A DNA stretch of 7,314 nucleotides. It comes from Actinomycetota bacterium (GTDB lineage Bacteria; Actinomycetota; Thermoleophilia; Miltoncostaeales; Miltoncostaeaceae). Positions 1 to 6,117 of this stretch are shown one piece after another. The DNA is taken from contig SXZC01000231.1 in NCBI GenBank assembly GCA_005788075.1, positions 1 through 7,314 of the forward strand, read 5' to 3'. The notes under the pieces were generated by a model. It saw only the letters and a program-made list of their open reading frames with translations, was not told the DNA's origin and did not search any database. Made by a program: the position numbers and the translations under genes. Position 1 is the first letter of the stretch, and each line of letters opens with the position of its first letter.

Positions 1-34
1 CCACGCCCGCGGCCGTCTTCCTCAGTCCACGCAT
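1..34 (-). CDS. Start of an unidentified gene downstream of birA (N-terminus only)
   Basis: Only the first 11 codons lie in the window, reading MRGLRKTAAGV on the minus strand before the sequence ends at position 1. The start is supported by a GAGGAG Shine-Dalgarno sequence at 42-47, seven bases before the ATG. The basic opening (R, R, K) followed by small residues resembles the n-region of a signal peptide or a membrane protein, but this is a guess from 11 residues. It follows birA on the same strand after a 59-bp gap, so co-transcription with birA is possible. No function can be assigned. Confidence 0.5.
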   Translation of the reverse strand, partial: MRGLRKTAAGV

Positions 35-41
35 TCCAGTG

Positions 42-47
42 CTCCTC
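42..47 (-). promoter_or_regulatory. Ribosome binding site for the partial gene at 1-34
   Basis: The minus strand reads GAGGAG here, followed by a 7-base spacer and ATG at 34-32. This is a near-ideal Shine-Dalgarno match and is the main reason for calling a gene start so close to the window edge. Confidence 0.55.
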
Positions 48-93
48 GTCCCGGGGGTTGTCGTGCTGCTCGCGGTGAGGATACGCCGCGCGG

Positions 94-1086
94 TCAGCCG
101 CGGTCGACTCCCGTCACCTCGCCCGATGACAGCGCCACCTCGTCGCCGTCGACCGCGACCACGAACCGGCCGAGCGCGTCGATGCCGCATCCCGCTCCGA
201 CCACGTCCCCGGTGGGCGTGCCGACCGTGACGCGACGTCCGGCCAGGTGATCGCGCCGTCCGAAGGCGGCCACCACGCCGTCCGGCCCATGCTCGAGCCA
301 GGCCTCGTAGCGCCGCCCGATCGCGCCGAGCACCGCGACCAGAAGGTCGCCCCGGCGCGGGCGCGTGCCAAGGGCTGCAAGCGATCCCGGGGTCCACCGC
401 GAGCCGGGCACGTCGGGCACCGGGCCGACGTTGATGCCCATGCCGGCCACGGCCCACGCCACCCGCTCCTGGTCGGCGGACATCTCGCAGAGGATGCCCG
501 CCACCTTCGTGCCGCCGGCGAGCACATCATTGGGCCAGGCGATCTCCACGCCCGCCACCCCGCAGGCCTCAAGCCCGTCCGCCAGCCCAAGCGCCACCAC
601 GATGGGCAGCATGCCCGCGCCCACGGGGCTCACCCTCGGCCTAAGGATGACGGTGAACATCAGCGCCTCGCCGGGGGCATCGACCCACGCGCGACCCCGC
701 CGCCCGCGCCCTGCGGTCTGATGGTCCGACCCGATCACCGTTCCCTCGGGCGCACCGCCGCGCGCGAGCGCCGCCGCCTCGTCGTTCGTAGAGCCGATCT
801 CCGGGGTCCACGTGACCGGCCCGGCCAGCGGCGACGACAGCAGGGGCATCACCGCCGAGGGCACCACGGGATCGGCCGCGGGGTCGAGCACGTAGCCGGC
901 CCGCGTGGCGTCGATGGGCACCCCGGCGGCGCGCAGGGCGTCGACATGCCGGTGCACCGCCGCGCGCGAGCACCCGAGCTCGCGCGCGAGCGCCCCACCG
1001 GACACCCGCTCGCCGGGACGGGCGGCAAGCGCCGCGAGGATCCTCTCGCGCCGCTCGGCCACGCCGTCACCCCGGTCCCGGTCCAT
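94..1086 (-). CDS. birA: Bifunctional biotin-[acetyl-CoA-carboxylase] ligase / biotin operon repressor
   Basis: This 330-residue protein activates biotin with ATP to biotinyl-AMP and transfers biotin to the carrier lysine of biotin-dependent carboxylases in the cytoplasm. Residues about 12-65 form a winged helix-turn-helix (RERILAAL, then SGGALARELGCSRAAVHRHV), as in repressor-type BirA of family class II. The ligase core starts at the substrate motif GSTNDEA (98-104). The biotinyl-AMP loop GRGRRGRAW is at 126-134, WPNDV at 184-188, KVAGIL with the conserved lysine at 194, and GMGINV at 215-220. The C-terminal 280-325 matches the small SH3-like domain. Length is typical of the family. The ATG at 1086 has no Shine-Dalgarno but has TAGCCT six bases upstream, so the mRNA may be leaderless. 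The stop of the exported-protein gene lies 26 bp upstream on the same strand. Whether it represses a biotin operon is inferred from the HTH; no BirA operator was recognised in the window. Confidence 0.95.
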   Translation of the reverse strand: MDRDRGDGVAERRERILAALAARPGERVSGGALARELGCSRAAVHRHVDALRAAGVPIDATRAGYVLDPAADPVVPSAVMPLLSSPLAGPVTWTPEIGSTNDEAAALARGGAPEGTVIGSDHQTAGRGRRGRAWVDAPGEALMFTVILRPRVSPVGAGMLPIVVALGLADGLEACGVAGVEIAWPNDVLAGGTKVAGILCEMSADQERVAWAVAGMGINVGPVPDVPGSRWTPGSLAALGTRPRRGDLLVAVLGAIGRRYEAWLEHGPDGVVAAFGRRDHLAGRRVTVGTPTGDVVGAGCGIDALGRFVVAVDGDEVALSSGEVTGVDRG

Positions 1087-1092
1087 GCCAGC

Positions 1093-1098
1093 AGGCTA
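1093..1098 (-). promoter_or_regulatory. Candidate -10 box for leaderless birA transcript
   Basis: The minus strand reads TAGCCT (TAnnnT) followed by six bases (GCTGGC) and the birA ATG. No Shine-Dalgarno is present. A start of transcription at or next to the ATG would give a leaderless mRNA, common in actinobacteria. No -35 match is visible, so this rests on the -10 and its spacing only. Confidence 0.4.
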
Positions 1099-1112
1099 CG
1101 CCGCGGCGCGCA

Positions 1113-4100
1113 TCACCCCGTGACCGGCGTGCTGCAACCCCCGATCGCGGTGGACGCGGAGGAGGATGCCACCGTGCTGCCGGGCCCAGGCCGTCGCACC
1201 ACCGCAGCGGCGCCGATCACCGACCGCGCGCCGTTGCACGCGCGGCCCCGAACATCCACCGTGATGCCGCGTCCGGGCAGCAGGGCGCGCCCGCCCACGC
1301 ACCTGATGCGGCCGCCCGCGGTGCGGCATCGCACGCCAGGCGTGCTCGACGTGGCCGTCAGCCGCCCGCCGCCCGGTGGCACGGGGATCACGACCTCGGG
1401 GGTGCCACCCACCTCCGGCCCGGGGTTGTCGACGTCCACGACGGTCCTTGGCCGGTCCGGATCGCCTGGAGGCGGCTCCACGACGATGTCGATGCGTGGC
1501 TCGTCTGTTGGCGGGTCGACGGTGCAATTGGGATCTGCCGGATCCGAGGACGCGGTGGCGGTGACGCCGTCAGGGGCCGTCACCTTCCACGAGACCGTCC
1601 GGCCGCGCGGGATGCCCCGCACCGTGAACGCGGCGGCGTGGTTGCCGGGGGAGAACTCGGAGGGCTGGCCGCGGCCGGGGCCGCCGGTCACCGCGTTGGC
1701 CGAACCCACGGGAACGGAGATGACGACGCCGTTCGGGTTCACGTAGCCGAAGGTGGCGGAGTACGTGGTGCGCGTGGCATCCACGCACTGCACGTACACG
1801 CCGAGCGGCAGGAGAGACGGCTCGACGATGACCGGAGGTGGCTCCGGGTCGCGCTTCGGATCGCGACGATCGCCCGCGCAGCGGGTGGCGTAGCCCGCGC
1901 CCGCGGTGGCGCTCGTGGTGCCCTGATAGGCGACCGTCCACGTGACCTCCTGCCCCGCCGGCACCGAGGTGACCGTGAACGCCCTAGCGACCGACCCGGG
2001 CGCGAAGAGGATCGGCTGGCCGCGCTGCTCCGGTCCCGGGCCACCGGGGTCGACGCTCACCGCATTCCCCGGACCCGCCGCCACGGGGATGCTCACGCCG
2101 TTTGGGTTGGCGTAGCCGAACGTGGCGTCGTACGTGCCGTCGCCGTTCCCCTTCACGCACGACACCACCAGCCCCAGGGGCTGGGAGTCATCCGGCGCAC
2201 CGGCGCACCGGGGCCCGGAAAACATGGCCACCGCCACGCGCTCGCCTGCAGCGGAGTCGATGATCCACGACACCGTCTGCCCCTTGGGAATTCCACCCAC
2301 GGTGAAGGCGGCACCCGAGCGCCCCGGGGCGAGCGCAGCGGGCTGCCCGCGATCCTGCGCGCCGGGATCGCTGCCGCTCACCAACACCCGGTTGCCCGCC
2401 CCGATCGGCGCTTGCAGGGTGCTGGTGTCGTCGTTCTGGTAGCCGAAGGTGGCGGAGTAGGTGCCATTCGGCCCCGGGGTTACGCAAGCCACGTAGATGC
2501 CGACGTTCGGCGGGTCGACCACCGTGTTGGCCGGCGGCGACGGGCAGCGCGGCGACTGCGCGTTGGCCGTGGCCGTGGTGGTGACCCCCGCGTGGGTGAG
2601 GGTCCAGCTAGCGGACCCCGCCTGGACGAGGCCGGTCACCGTGAGGGCCACATCCACCTGCCCGGGAAGAAGCGTGGTCGGCTGCGCGCCCACCACGGCA
2701 GAGCCCGACAGGGCGTCCACCTGCACGAGGTTCGCCGCACCCACGGGGATGTCCCTGGGCAGGGTGTCGTCGCTCGCGTAGGCGAAGTAGGCCGTGAAGC
2801 TGCCGTCGCCCTGGGGGGCGATGCACTTCACCTGGGGGCGGATCGGCTGCGGGGATGGTGGGGCCACGCAGCCATTGCGGAAGATCGCCTGACCCTGGGC
2901 GTCCCAGTTCTGGCCGGGGAACGAGATGGTGCGCCGGCCCTGCGTGAACGAGAACGGCGGGATGATGTCGAGGTCGTGGTTCTTCGCGTGCCCGTTGTAG
3001 GCGCCCTGGGGCGCCAGCGTGATGCGCACGTACCCGGGGCCACCGACGCGGTGGCAGATCGTCACGCGGTCGGCGGGCTCGTCCTCGGGATCGACGATGG
3101 GCTCGGGCTCGCGGCAGCCCGCCTCATAGACCTCGCGTCCGCTGGAGTCCCAGTTGAGTCCGGCGAACGAACCGCCCTCATAGGAGAACGGCGGGATGAT
3201 GTCGCGACGGCCCTGGTGCTGGTCGTGCCCCTGCGTGAACACGGCGGCGGTGGACACCGTGATCTCCACGTAGGGATTTGACGCGCTCGCGGTGGCGTGG
3301 CAGATCGTCACCTTCGCCGGAGCCGGGGGATCGAGCGCCTGGTTCACGGGCGTGGAGGCCGGCGTCTCGCACCCGGCGGCGTAGATGGCCCGGCCCCGGG
3401 CATCCCAGTTCAGGCCGGGGTACGTGAGCGTCTTGCCGGACTTCTCGTAGTTGAACGGCGGGATGATGTCGCGGCGGTCCTGATGCTGGTCGTGCCCCTT
3501 CGTGAACACCGCCTCCGGCGCGACCGTAATGACCACATACGGATTGGATGCGCTCGCCGTGGCGTGGCAGATCGTCACCTTCGGCTGGGGAACAGACGCC
3601 GTGGCGAAGAAGGCCGTGGCCGGGACGATCGGTGGGCTCGAGTAGGCGGCGGGGATTCCGCTGGCCACCACCCCGGTGGCCGCGCTGTCAACCGGGTCGC
3701 TGGCGCCGCCCTCGACGTTGGAGGCCGTCACGCGATAGCGCAGGGTGTAGCCGACGTCCGCCAGCGTTGGCACGTAGGTGGATGCCGTGGCACCCGTGAT
3801 CACCGTGCACGAGGCGCCGGTGGCATCGCATCGCACCCACTGCGACGCATAGGCGGTGGGCGAGGAGTCCCACGCACCGACCGATCCGCTGAGGCCCACG
3901 CCCACGACCGGCGTTGCGGAGCCGGAGACCGACGGCGCGGTGGTATTGCCCGGGGCGAGCGCCACGACGTACTGCACCTGCATCGAGTTGCCCTGCACGG
4001 ACGTGGATGGAAGTACGGTGCCGGCGGTGATGGCGGTGCCGGTGATGCCCCCAACCCGCCCCGTCGGGGTGCCGGTGTGATCCGTATACCGAACGCCCAG

Positions 4101-4529
4101 GCCCGCCGACCACGAGAGGCCGGCCACTTCGCCCGCGGCGATGGGAACACTCACCGGAACGGTCACCGTGGTGGCGCCGCCCGGCGATACCGTGGCGCCG
4201 GCGCCGACGGCTGAGATCGTCCAGTTCAGGGGGCTGACGGCAAATGCCTTCACGGTCGCCGACCCGGCCGCGTTGGCGAAGAAGGCCACCTGCGTGATGA
4301 CCCCCTTGCCCGGTGCAGTGAAGGTCCAGCCGAGGGGGCTGGACGCGTCCGCCCGGCTTACCGGACCATCCTCGTAGGTCTGCGTACCGGTGCCGAAAGC
4401 CGACAACGGCGCTCCGAGGGTCACGGTCGTGGCCGCGCCCAGGGCATGCGCGGCACCTCCGGCCAGAAGCGCGGGAACCGCGAGAAGGGCCGTGAGCGCA
4501 GCGCGTGGGAGTTGGCTCTTCCGCTTCAC
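1113..4529 (-). CDS. Secreted multi-domain repeat protein (Ig-like domain, 3 CH/HxxH modules, 4 FGY modules)
   Basis: I do not recognise a named function for this 1138-residue protein. Residues 1-29 are a signal peptide: KRK, a hydrophobic core, and AHA before the likely cleavage site. Residues about 31-190 look like a beta-sandwich. Residues 198-288 are an Ig-like domain (QWVRCDATGASC, STYVPTLADVGYTLRYRVTASN). Three modules at 317-387, 406-472 and 488-554 share TICH, H-x2/3-H, DIIPPF, NWD and a final GC. Four modules at 567-662, 678-775, 787-884 and 911-1002 each start with Cys, carry TYxATFGYxN-like and (in three) RGQP..F.PG motifs, and end in Cys. Pro/Asp/Glu-rich linkers (about 473-487, 885-907, 1003-1040) separate parts. 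A tail at 1041-1138 holds four cysteines. There is no transmembrane segment or LPXTG, so it is probably released or non-covalently attached. The start is GTG; AAGG lies eight bases upstream, but TAAGGT also fits a leaderless start. A role in surface structure, adhesion or ligand binding is inference. Confidence 0.9.
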   Translation of the reverse strand: MKRKSQLPRAALTALLAVPALLAGGAAHALGAATTVTLGAPLSAFGTGTQTYEDGPVSRADASSPLGWTFTAPGKGVITQVAFFANAAGSATVKAFAVSPLNWTISAVGAGATVSPGGATTVTVPVSVPIAAGEVAGLSWSAGLGVRYTDHTGTPTGRVGGITGTAITAGTVLPSTSVQGNSMQVQYVVALAPGNTTAPSVSGSATPVVGVGLSGSVGAWDSSPTAYASQWVRCDATGASCTVITGATASTYVPTLADVGYTLRYRVTASNVEGGASDPVDSAATGVVASGIPAAYSSPPIVPATAFFATASVPQPKVTICHATASASNPYVVITVAPEAVFTKGHDQHQDRRDIIPPFNYEKSGKTLTYPGLNWDARGRAIYAAGCETPASTPVNQALDPPAPAKVTICHATASASNPYVEITVSTAAVFTQGHDQHQGRRDIIPPFSYEGGSFAGLNWDSSGREVYEAGCREPEPIVDPEDEPADRVTICHRVGGPGYVRITLAPQGAYNGHAKNHDLDIIPPFSFTQGRRTISFPGQNWDAQGQAIFRNGCVAPPSPQPIRPQVKCIAPQGDGSFTAYFAYASDDTLPRDIPVGAANLVQVDALSGSAVVGAQPTTLLPGQVDVALTVTGLVQAGSASWTLTHAGVTTTATANAQSPRCPSPPANTVVDPPNVGIYVACVTPGPNGTYSATFGYQNDDTSTLQAPIGAGNRVLVSGSDPGAQDRGQPAALAPGRSGAAFTVGGIPKGQTVSWIIDSAAGERVAVAMFSGPRCAGAPDDSQPLGLVVSCVKGNGDGTYDATFGYANPNGVSIPVAAGPGNAVSVDPGGPGPEQRGQPILFAPGSVARAFTVTSVPAGQEVTWTVAYQGTTSATAGAGYATRCAGDRRDPKRDPEPPPVIVEPSLLPLGVYVQCVDATRTTYSATFGYVNPNGVVISVPVGSANAVTGGPGRGQPSEFSPGNHAAAFTVRGIPRGRTVSWKVTAPDGVTATASSDPADPNCTVDPPTDEPRIDIVVEPPPGDPDRPRTVVDVDNPGPEVGGTPEVVIPVPPGGGRLTATSSTPGVRCRTAGGRIRCVGGRALLPGRGITVDVRGRACNGARSVIGAAAVVRRPGPGSTVASSSASTAIGGCSTPVTG
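1524..2831 (-). repeat. Four tandem Cys-bracketed 'FGY' modules inside the secreted protein
   Basis: Units begin near 2831, 2498, 2171 and 1799 on the minus strand, about 330-370 bp apart, each encoding about 92-98 residues. Each opens with a Cys (569, 682, 791, 915) and closes with a Cys (662, 775, 884, 1002), consistent with one disulfide per module in an exported protein (inference). Shared signals are (T/S)Y/F-x-A-x-F-x-Y, then a glycine/asparagine segment, RGQP-x3-PG, FTV and a W before the last strand. Units 3 and 4 share FGYxNPNGV and unit 1 has diverged furthest (FAYASDD, no RGQP), pointing to stepwise duplication. The motif resembles beta-sandwich repeats I have seen in actinobacterial surface proteins, but I cannot give a family name. 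Confidence 0.8.
2868..3581 (-). repeat. Three tandem 'TICH...HxxH...DIIPPF...GC' modules inside the secreted protein
   Basis: Unit 1 covers 3369-3581, unit 2 covers 3114-3314 and unit 3 covers 2868-3068, each about 67-71 residues with short linkers between. Units 1 and 2 both open with KVTICHATASASNPYV and continue to GHDQHQ and RRDIIPPF. Unit 3 keeps only the skeleton: TICH, GHAKNHDL, DIIPPFSF, QNWDAQG, NGC. Invariant polar residues are the Cys-His pair (321/322, 410/411, 492/493), two His (346/349, 435/438, 514/518), Asp before IIPPF (354, 443, 521) and a closing Cys (387, 472, 554). Units 1 and 2 differ at many third codon positions, so they are not a fresh DNA copy. Metal binding is a hypothesis from the invariant His/Cys/Asp set. 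Confidence 0.85.
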
Positions 4530-4536
4530 GGGACAT

Positions 4537-4542
4537 ACCTTA
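4537..4542 (-). promoter_or_regulatory. Candidate -10 box (or weak RBS) before the secreted-protein gene
   Basis: The minus strand reads TAAGGT, then seven bases (ATGTCCC), then the GTG start at 4529. This fits a TAnnnT -10 with transcription starting on the GTG. The same bases contain AAGG, which could serve as a weak Shine-Dalgarno eight bases from the GTG. The two readings cannot be separated from sequence alone; no good -35 is seen. Confidence 0.35.
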
Positions 4543-4549
4543 TTGACGG

Positions 4550-4576
4550 GCGCGCCGGCGGGCCGGACAGGCGCGC
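4550..4576 (-). other. GC-rich inverted repeat between tRNA-Arg and the secreted-protein gene
   Basis: GCGCGCC at 4550-4556 and GGCGCGC at 4570-4576 are exact reverse complements separated by 13 bases. It lies about 20 bases beyond the tRNA 3' end in the direction of transcription. It could be a processing or termination structure for the tRNA transcript, but there is no T-run after it and GC-rich DNA makes short inverted repeats common. Confidence 0.25.
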
Positions 4577-4594
4577 GGACCGTTGACCGGCAAA

Positions 4595-4668
4595 CGCGCC
4601 CGGCAGGATTCGAACCTGCGACCGTCCGATTAGAAGTCGGGTGCTCTATCCAGCTGAGCTACGGGCGC
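4595..4668 (-). tRNA. tRNA-Arg, anticodon UCU
   Basis: The minus strand folds as a full cloverleaf. The acceptor GCGCCCG/CGGGCGC (4662-4668 with 4596-4602) pairs at all seven positions. The D stem is GCTC/GAGC and the T arm is GCAGG-TTCGAAT-CCTGC. The anticodon loop CTTCTAA places TCT at 4632-4634, so it reads AGA (and AGG by wobble), codons that are rare in GC-rich genomes. The discriminator base is G at 4595. The following bases are TTT, so CCA is not encoded and must be added by nucleotidyltransferase. The outermost anticodon-stem pair (27-43) is C-A, a mismatch; the other four pairs are normal. It lies 29 bases after the stop of the 87-residue gene and may share its transcript. Confidence 0.95.
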
Positions 4669-4697
4669 CAGCAGGCGCAGCGTAGCCCCCGCGCCCG

Positions 4698-4961
4698 CTA
4701 CGCCAGCCCCACGCCGCCCTGCTCGAGCAGGTGCCGCACGTCCACGAGCATCTGCTGGTCGACGTCCTTGTGCTTGGGCCGATGCAGGAACAGCACCTCG
4801 GAGCCGAGCTTCACCTTGTACTTGCCGTTGTGCTCCTCCTCCACGTCGGCCACCTGCTCGAGCAGCGAGATGACCTCGCGCCACTCGACATTGGCGTGGC
4901 CCTGGTGATCAAGGAGCTTCTCGAGGGTGTTGCGGTGACGGCTGCTCAGCTCATGCGACAC
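4698..4961 (-). CDS. Small conserved-looking protein, possible HicA/dsRBD-like fold
   Basis: This is an 87-residue soluble protein with no signal peptide or membrane segment. The order is an N-terminal helix (SSRHRNTLEKLLDH, 6-19), a second helix (WREVISLLEQV, 27-37), two strands (NGKYKVKL, SEVLFLHRP) and a C-terminal helix (VDQQMLVDVRHLLEQ, 67-81). This pattern, with HRPKHKDVD after the second strand, recalls small actinobacterial proteins of unknown role whose secondary structure resembles the HicA/double-stranded-RNA-binding fold. That resemblance is from memory and is not proof of RNA binding; no HicB-like partner is adjacent. The start is GTG, supported by GGAGA at 4971-4975 nine bases upstream. 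It ends 29 bases before tRNA-Arg on the same strand. Confidence 0.8.
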   Translation of the reverse strand: MSHELSSRHRNTLEKLLDHQGHANVEWREVISLLEQVADVEEEHNGKYKVKLGSEVLFLHRPKHKDVDQQMLVDVRHLLEQGGVGLA

Positions 4962-5007
4962 GGGATGCGTTCTCCGTTGGGTCGTGGTGGTGCGGGCGTG
5001 CGGCGCG

Positions 5008-5013
5008 AGCCTA
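5008..5013 (-). promoter_or_regulatory. Candidate -10 box for the 87-residue gene
   Basis: The minus strand reads TAGGCT, which would start transcription near 5001 and leave a leader of about 40 bases containing the GGAGA ribosome site. The -35 region is GC-rich with no clear match. It sits just beyond the hairpin that follows the nitroreductase gene, which is a sensible place for a new promoter. Confidence 0.25.
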
Positions 5014-5030
5014 CCCCGCCCGGGAACGAC

Positions 5031-5064
5031 GCGGGCCCCGCCACCCGGAGGTGACGGGGCCCGC
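5031..5064 (-). terminator. Hairpin downstream of the nitroreductase gene (probable terminator)
   Basis: GCGGGCCCCG at 5031-5040 pairs exactly with CGGGGCCCGC at 5055-5064. Past one mismatched position, CACC/GGTG extends the stem to a CGGA loop. It starts 25 bases after the nitroreductase stop codon. The minus-strand bases that follow (GTCGTTCCC) contain no real T-run, so this is the hairpin-only type often proposed in actinobacteria, and its efficiency is uncertain. Confidence 0.6.
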
Positions 5065-5089
5065 GAGGACCATCAGCGTGATCGGACGA

Positions 5090-6103
5090 TCAGCTGTCCG
5101 GCAGCAGCTTCGTGGTGTCGATGCCGTGCTCGGCCATGATCTTGCGGAAGGTCTCGAGGACCTCCGGCGGGTACTCGGGCAGGTCCTCGTTGTCGAGGAC
5201 GTACTGCGCGCGGGCCTTGATGTTGGGGCCGAAGTCCCAGTCATCGTCGGCCATGAGGCGCTTGATGTCCTTCTCGGGCCACGAGATGACACCCGGGTCA
5301 CGGCCGAACTGCTCGGCCAGGGCGTCGATCTCCTCGAAGCGGCCCGGAATCGGGGCCTGCTCCTGGATGAGCCCCTTCTCGCGAAGGGCGTCCTCGAGGC
5401 CATCGGCCATCTTGCGCGGGTTGCCCATCTCCTCGTTGTTGAAGAGCGACTCGAACTTCAGGCGCACGCGCTGGCCACCGGCCTTCTGGTCCTCGAGGGG
5501 GTAGCCGATGGCGTGGCCCCACGTGAACGAGTAGTGCGCCGGAAGGCCGAAGGCCTTCTGGATGCCGCCGGGCTTGCGACCGAAGGCGATGAGGATCGAG
5601 CCCACGCCCATGGCCTGGCCGGCGAGCATGGCCTGGGCCACGTGCTGGCCGGTCTCGAAGCGCAGCAGCTGGTCGGTGCGCTCCACCGGGAAGCTCATGA
5701 GACGCGGAATCGTCTGCGTCATCGAGAACTCGTAGTTCCAGCCGTGGTACTTGGTGAGGGCGCCGGAAAGGGCGAGGGTCGAAAGACCATCGATGGCGCG
5801 GCCGTACCAGGCGTTCAGGTTGGTGAACCAGAAGATCAGGTGCGACGACTGGTTGATGATCTGCACGTTGAAGCCGGAGACGCACTCCTCGATCTCGTCC
5901 CAGAGGTCGGAGTCCTTGGTGACGACCACGGCCTCGGTGCAGTTGATGTTGCCCTGGCACGACGCGAAGCGCGCCGCGTTGAGCATGGTGTCGATCTTGT
6001 AGTCCTCGACCGTCCTGTTGGGGTCGTAGTACCGGAAACTACGGCGGTTGCCGATCGCCTGAAGCGTCGGCAGGTCCGGGATGTCAGAGGCTTTCACGGC
6101 CAT
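5090..6103 (-). CDS. Nitroreductase-family flavoprotein with long C-terminal extension
   Basis: This 337-residue protein belongs to the FMN-dependent nitroreductase fold, whose members use NAD(P)H to reduce nitro compounds, quinones, flavins or enones in the cytoplasm. The N-terminal FMN-phosphate motif is IGNRRSFRYYD (17-27). The helix after it, NAARFASCQGNINC (42-55), takes the place of the usual 'APSAGNxQPW' loop and carries two cysteines. ETGQHVAQAMLAGQAMGVGS (150-169) is the second conserved helix, and LPAHYSFTWGHAIGYP (187-202) is the late core strand. Family members are usually about 170-250 residues; here about 130 acidic, charged residues (205-337) follow the core. An open frame continues upstream to 6634, but the ATG at 6103 is chosen because GGGAG lies nine bases before it, and the upstream part would run through the promoter region and the opposite gene. 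It is divergent from the 120-residue gene at 6294. The substrate cannot be told. Confidence 0.88.
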   Translation of the reverse strand: MAVKASDIPDLPTLQAIGNRRSFRYYDPNRTVEDYKIDTMLNAARFASCQGNINCTEAVVVTKDSDLWDEIEECVSGFNVQIINQSSHLIFWFTNLNAWYGRAIDGLSTLALSGALTKYHGWNYEFSMTQTIPRLMSFPVERTDQLLRFETGQHVAQAMLAGQAMGVGSILIAFGRKPGGIQKAFGLPAHYSFTWGHAIGYPLEDQKAGGQRVRLKFESLFNNEEMGNPRKMADGLEDALREKGLIQEQAPIPGRFEEIDALAEQFGRDPGVISWPEKDIKRLMADDDWDFGPNIKARAQYVLDNEDLPEYPPEVLETFRKIMAEHGIDTTKLLPDS

Positions 6104-6112
6104 CGAACGGGT

Positions 6113-6117
6113 CTCCC
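6113..6117 (-). promoter_or_regulatory. Ribosome binding site fixing the nitroreductase start
   Basis: The minus strand reads GGGAG here, nine bases before the ATG at 6103-6101. It decides against the longer open frame that extends to 6634. Confidence 0.7.

Noticed and set aside
39..230. 63-residue plus-strand frame with a hydrophobic opening (VVVLLAV)
   Set aside because: The frame is open from the window edge, so it could be the end of a membrane protein, but it would overlap the 3' end of birA by over 130 bases on the opposite strand and becomes Arg/Pro-rich. The minus-strand gene start at 34 explains the same bases better.
247..1746. 499-residue plus-strand open frame opposite birA and the secreted-protein gene
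   Set aside because: Its protein is low-complexity His/Arg/Gly/Pro/Ala sequence typical of the antisense of GC-rich genes, it spans two well-supported minus-strand genes, and it shows no domain.
1638..3281. 547-residue plus-strand open frame opposite the repeat modules
   Set aside because: It is antisense to the signal-peptide-bearing repeat protein, whose modules are conserved in its own frame; the antisense product is Arg/Gly/His-rich with no recognisable feature.
2868..3581. Repeats as a CRISPR or DNA-level tandem array
   Set aside because: Periodicity is about 210-270 bp, within one open reading frame, with differences concentrated at third codon positions, so the repeats are protein modules.
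3688..4536. 282-residue minus-strand frame starting at the ATG seven bases before the GTG
   Set aside because: This ATG is in a different frame; its product is Arg/His/Gly-rich with no signal peptide, whereas the GTG frame gives a textbook signal peptide and conserved domains.
4595..4668. tRNA-Arg as an integration (att) site
   Set aside because: No integrase gene and no duplicated copy of the tRNA 3' end were seen in the window, and the flanking genes look like ordinary chromosomal genes.
4630..4884. 84-residue minus-strand frame ending VAQLDRAPDF
   Set aside because: The C-terminus is a translation of the tRNA-Arg gene and the rest is out of frame with the 87-residue gene; this is a common annotation artefact at tRNAs.
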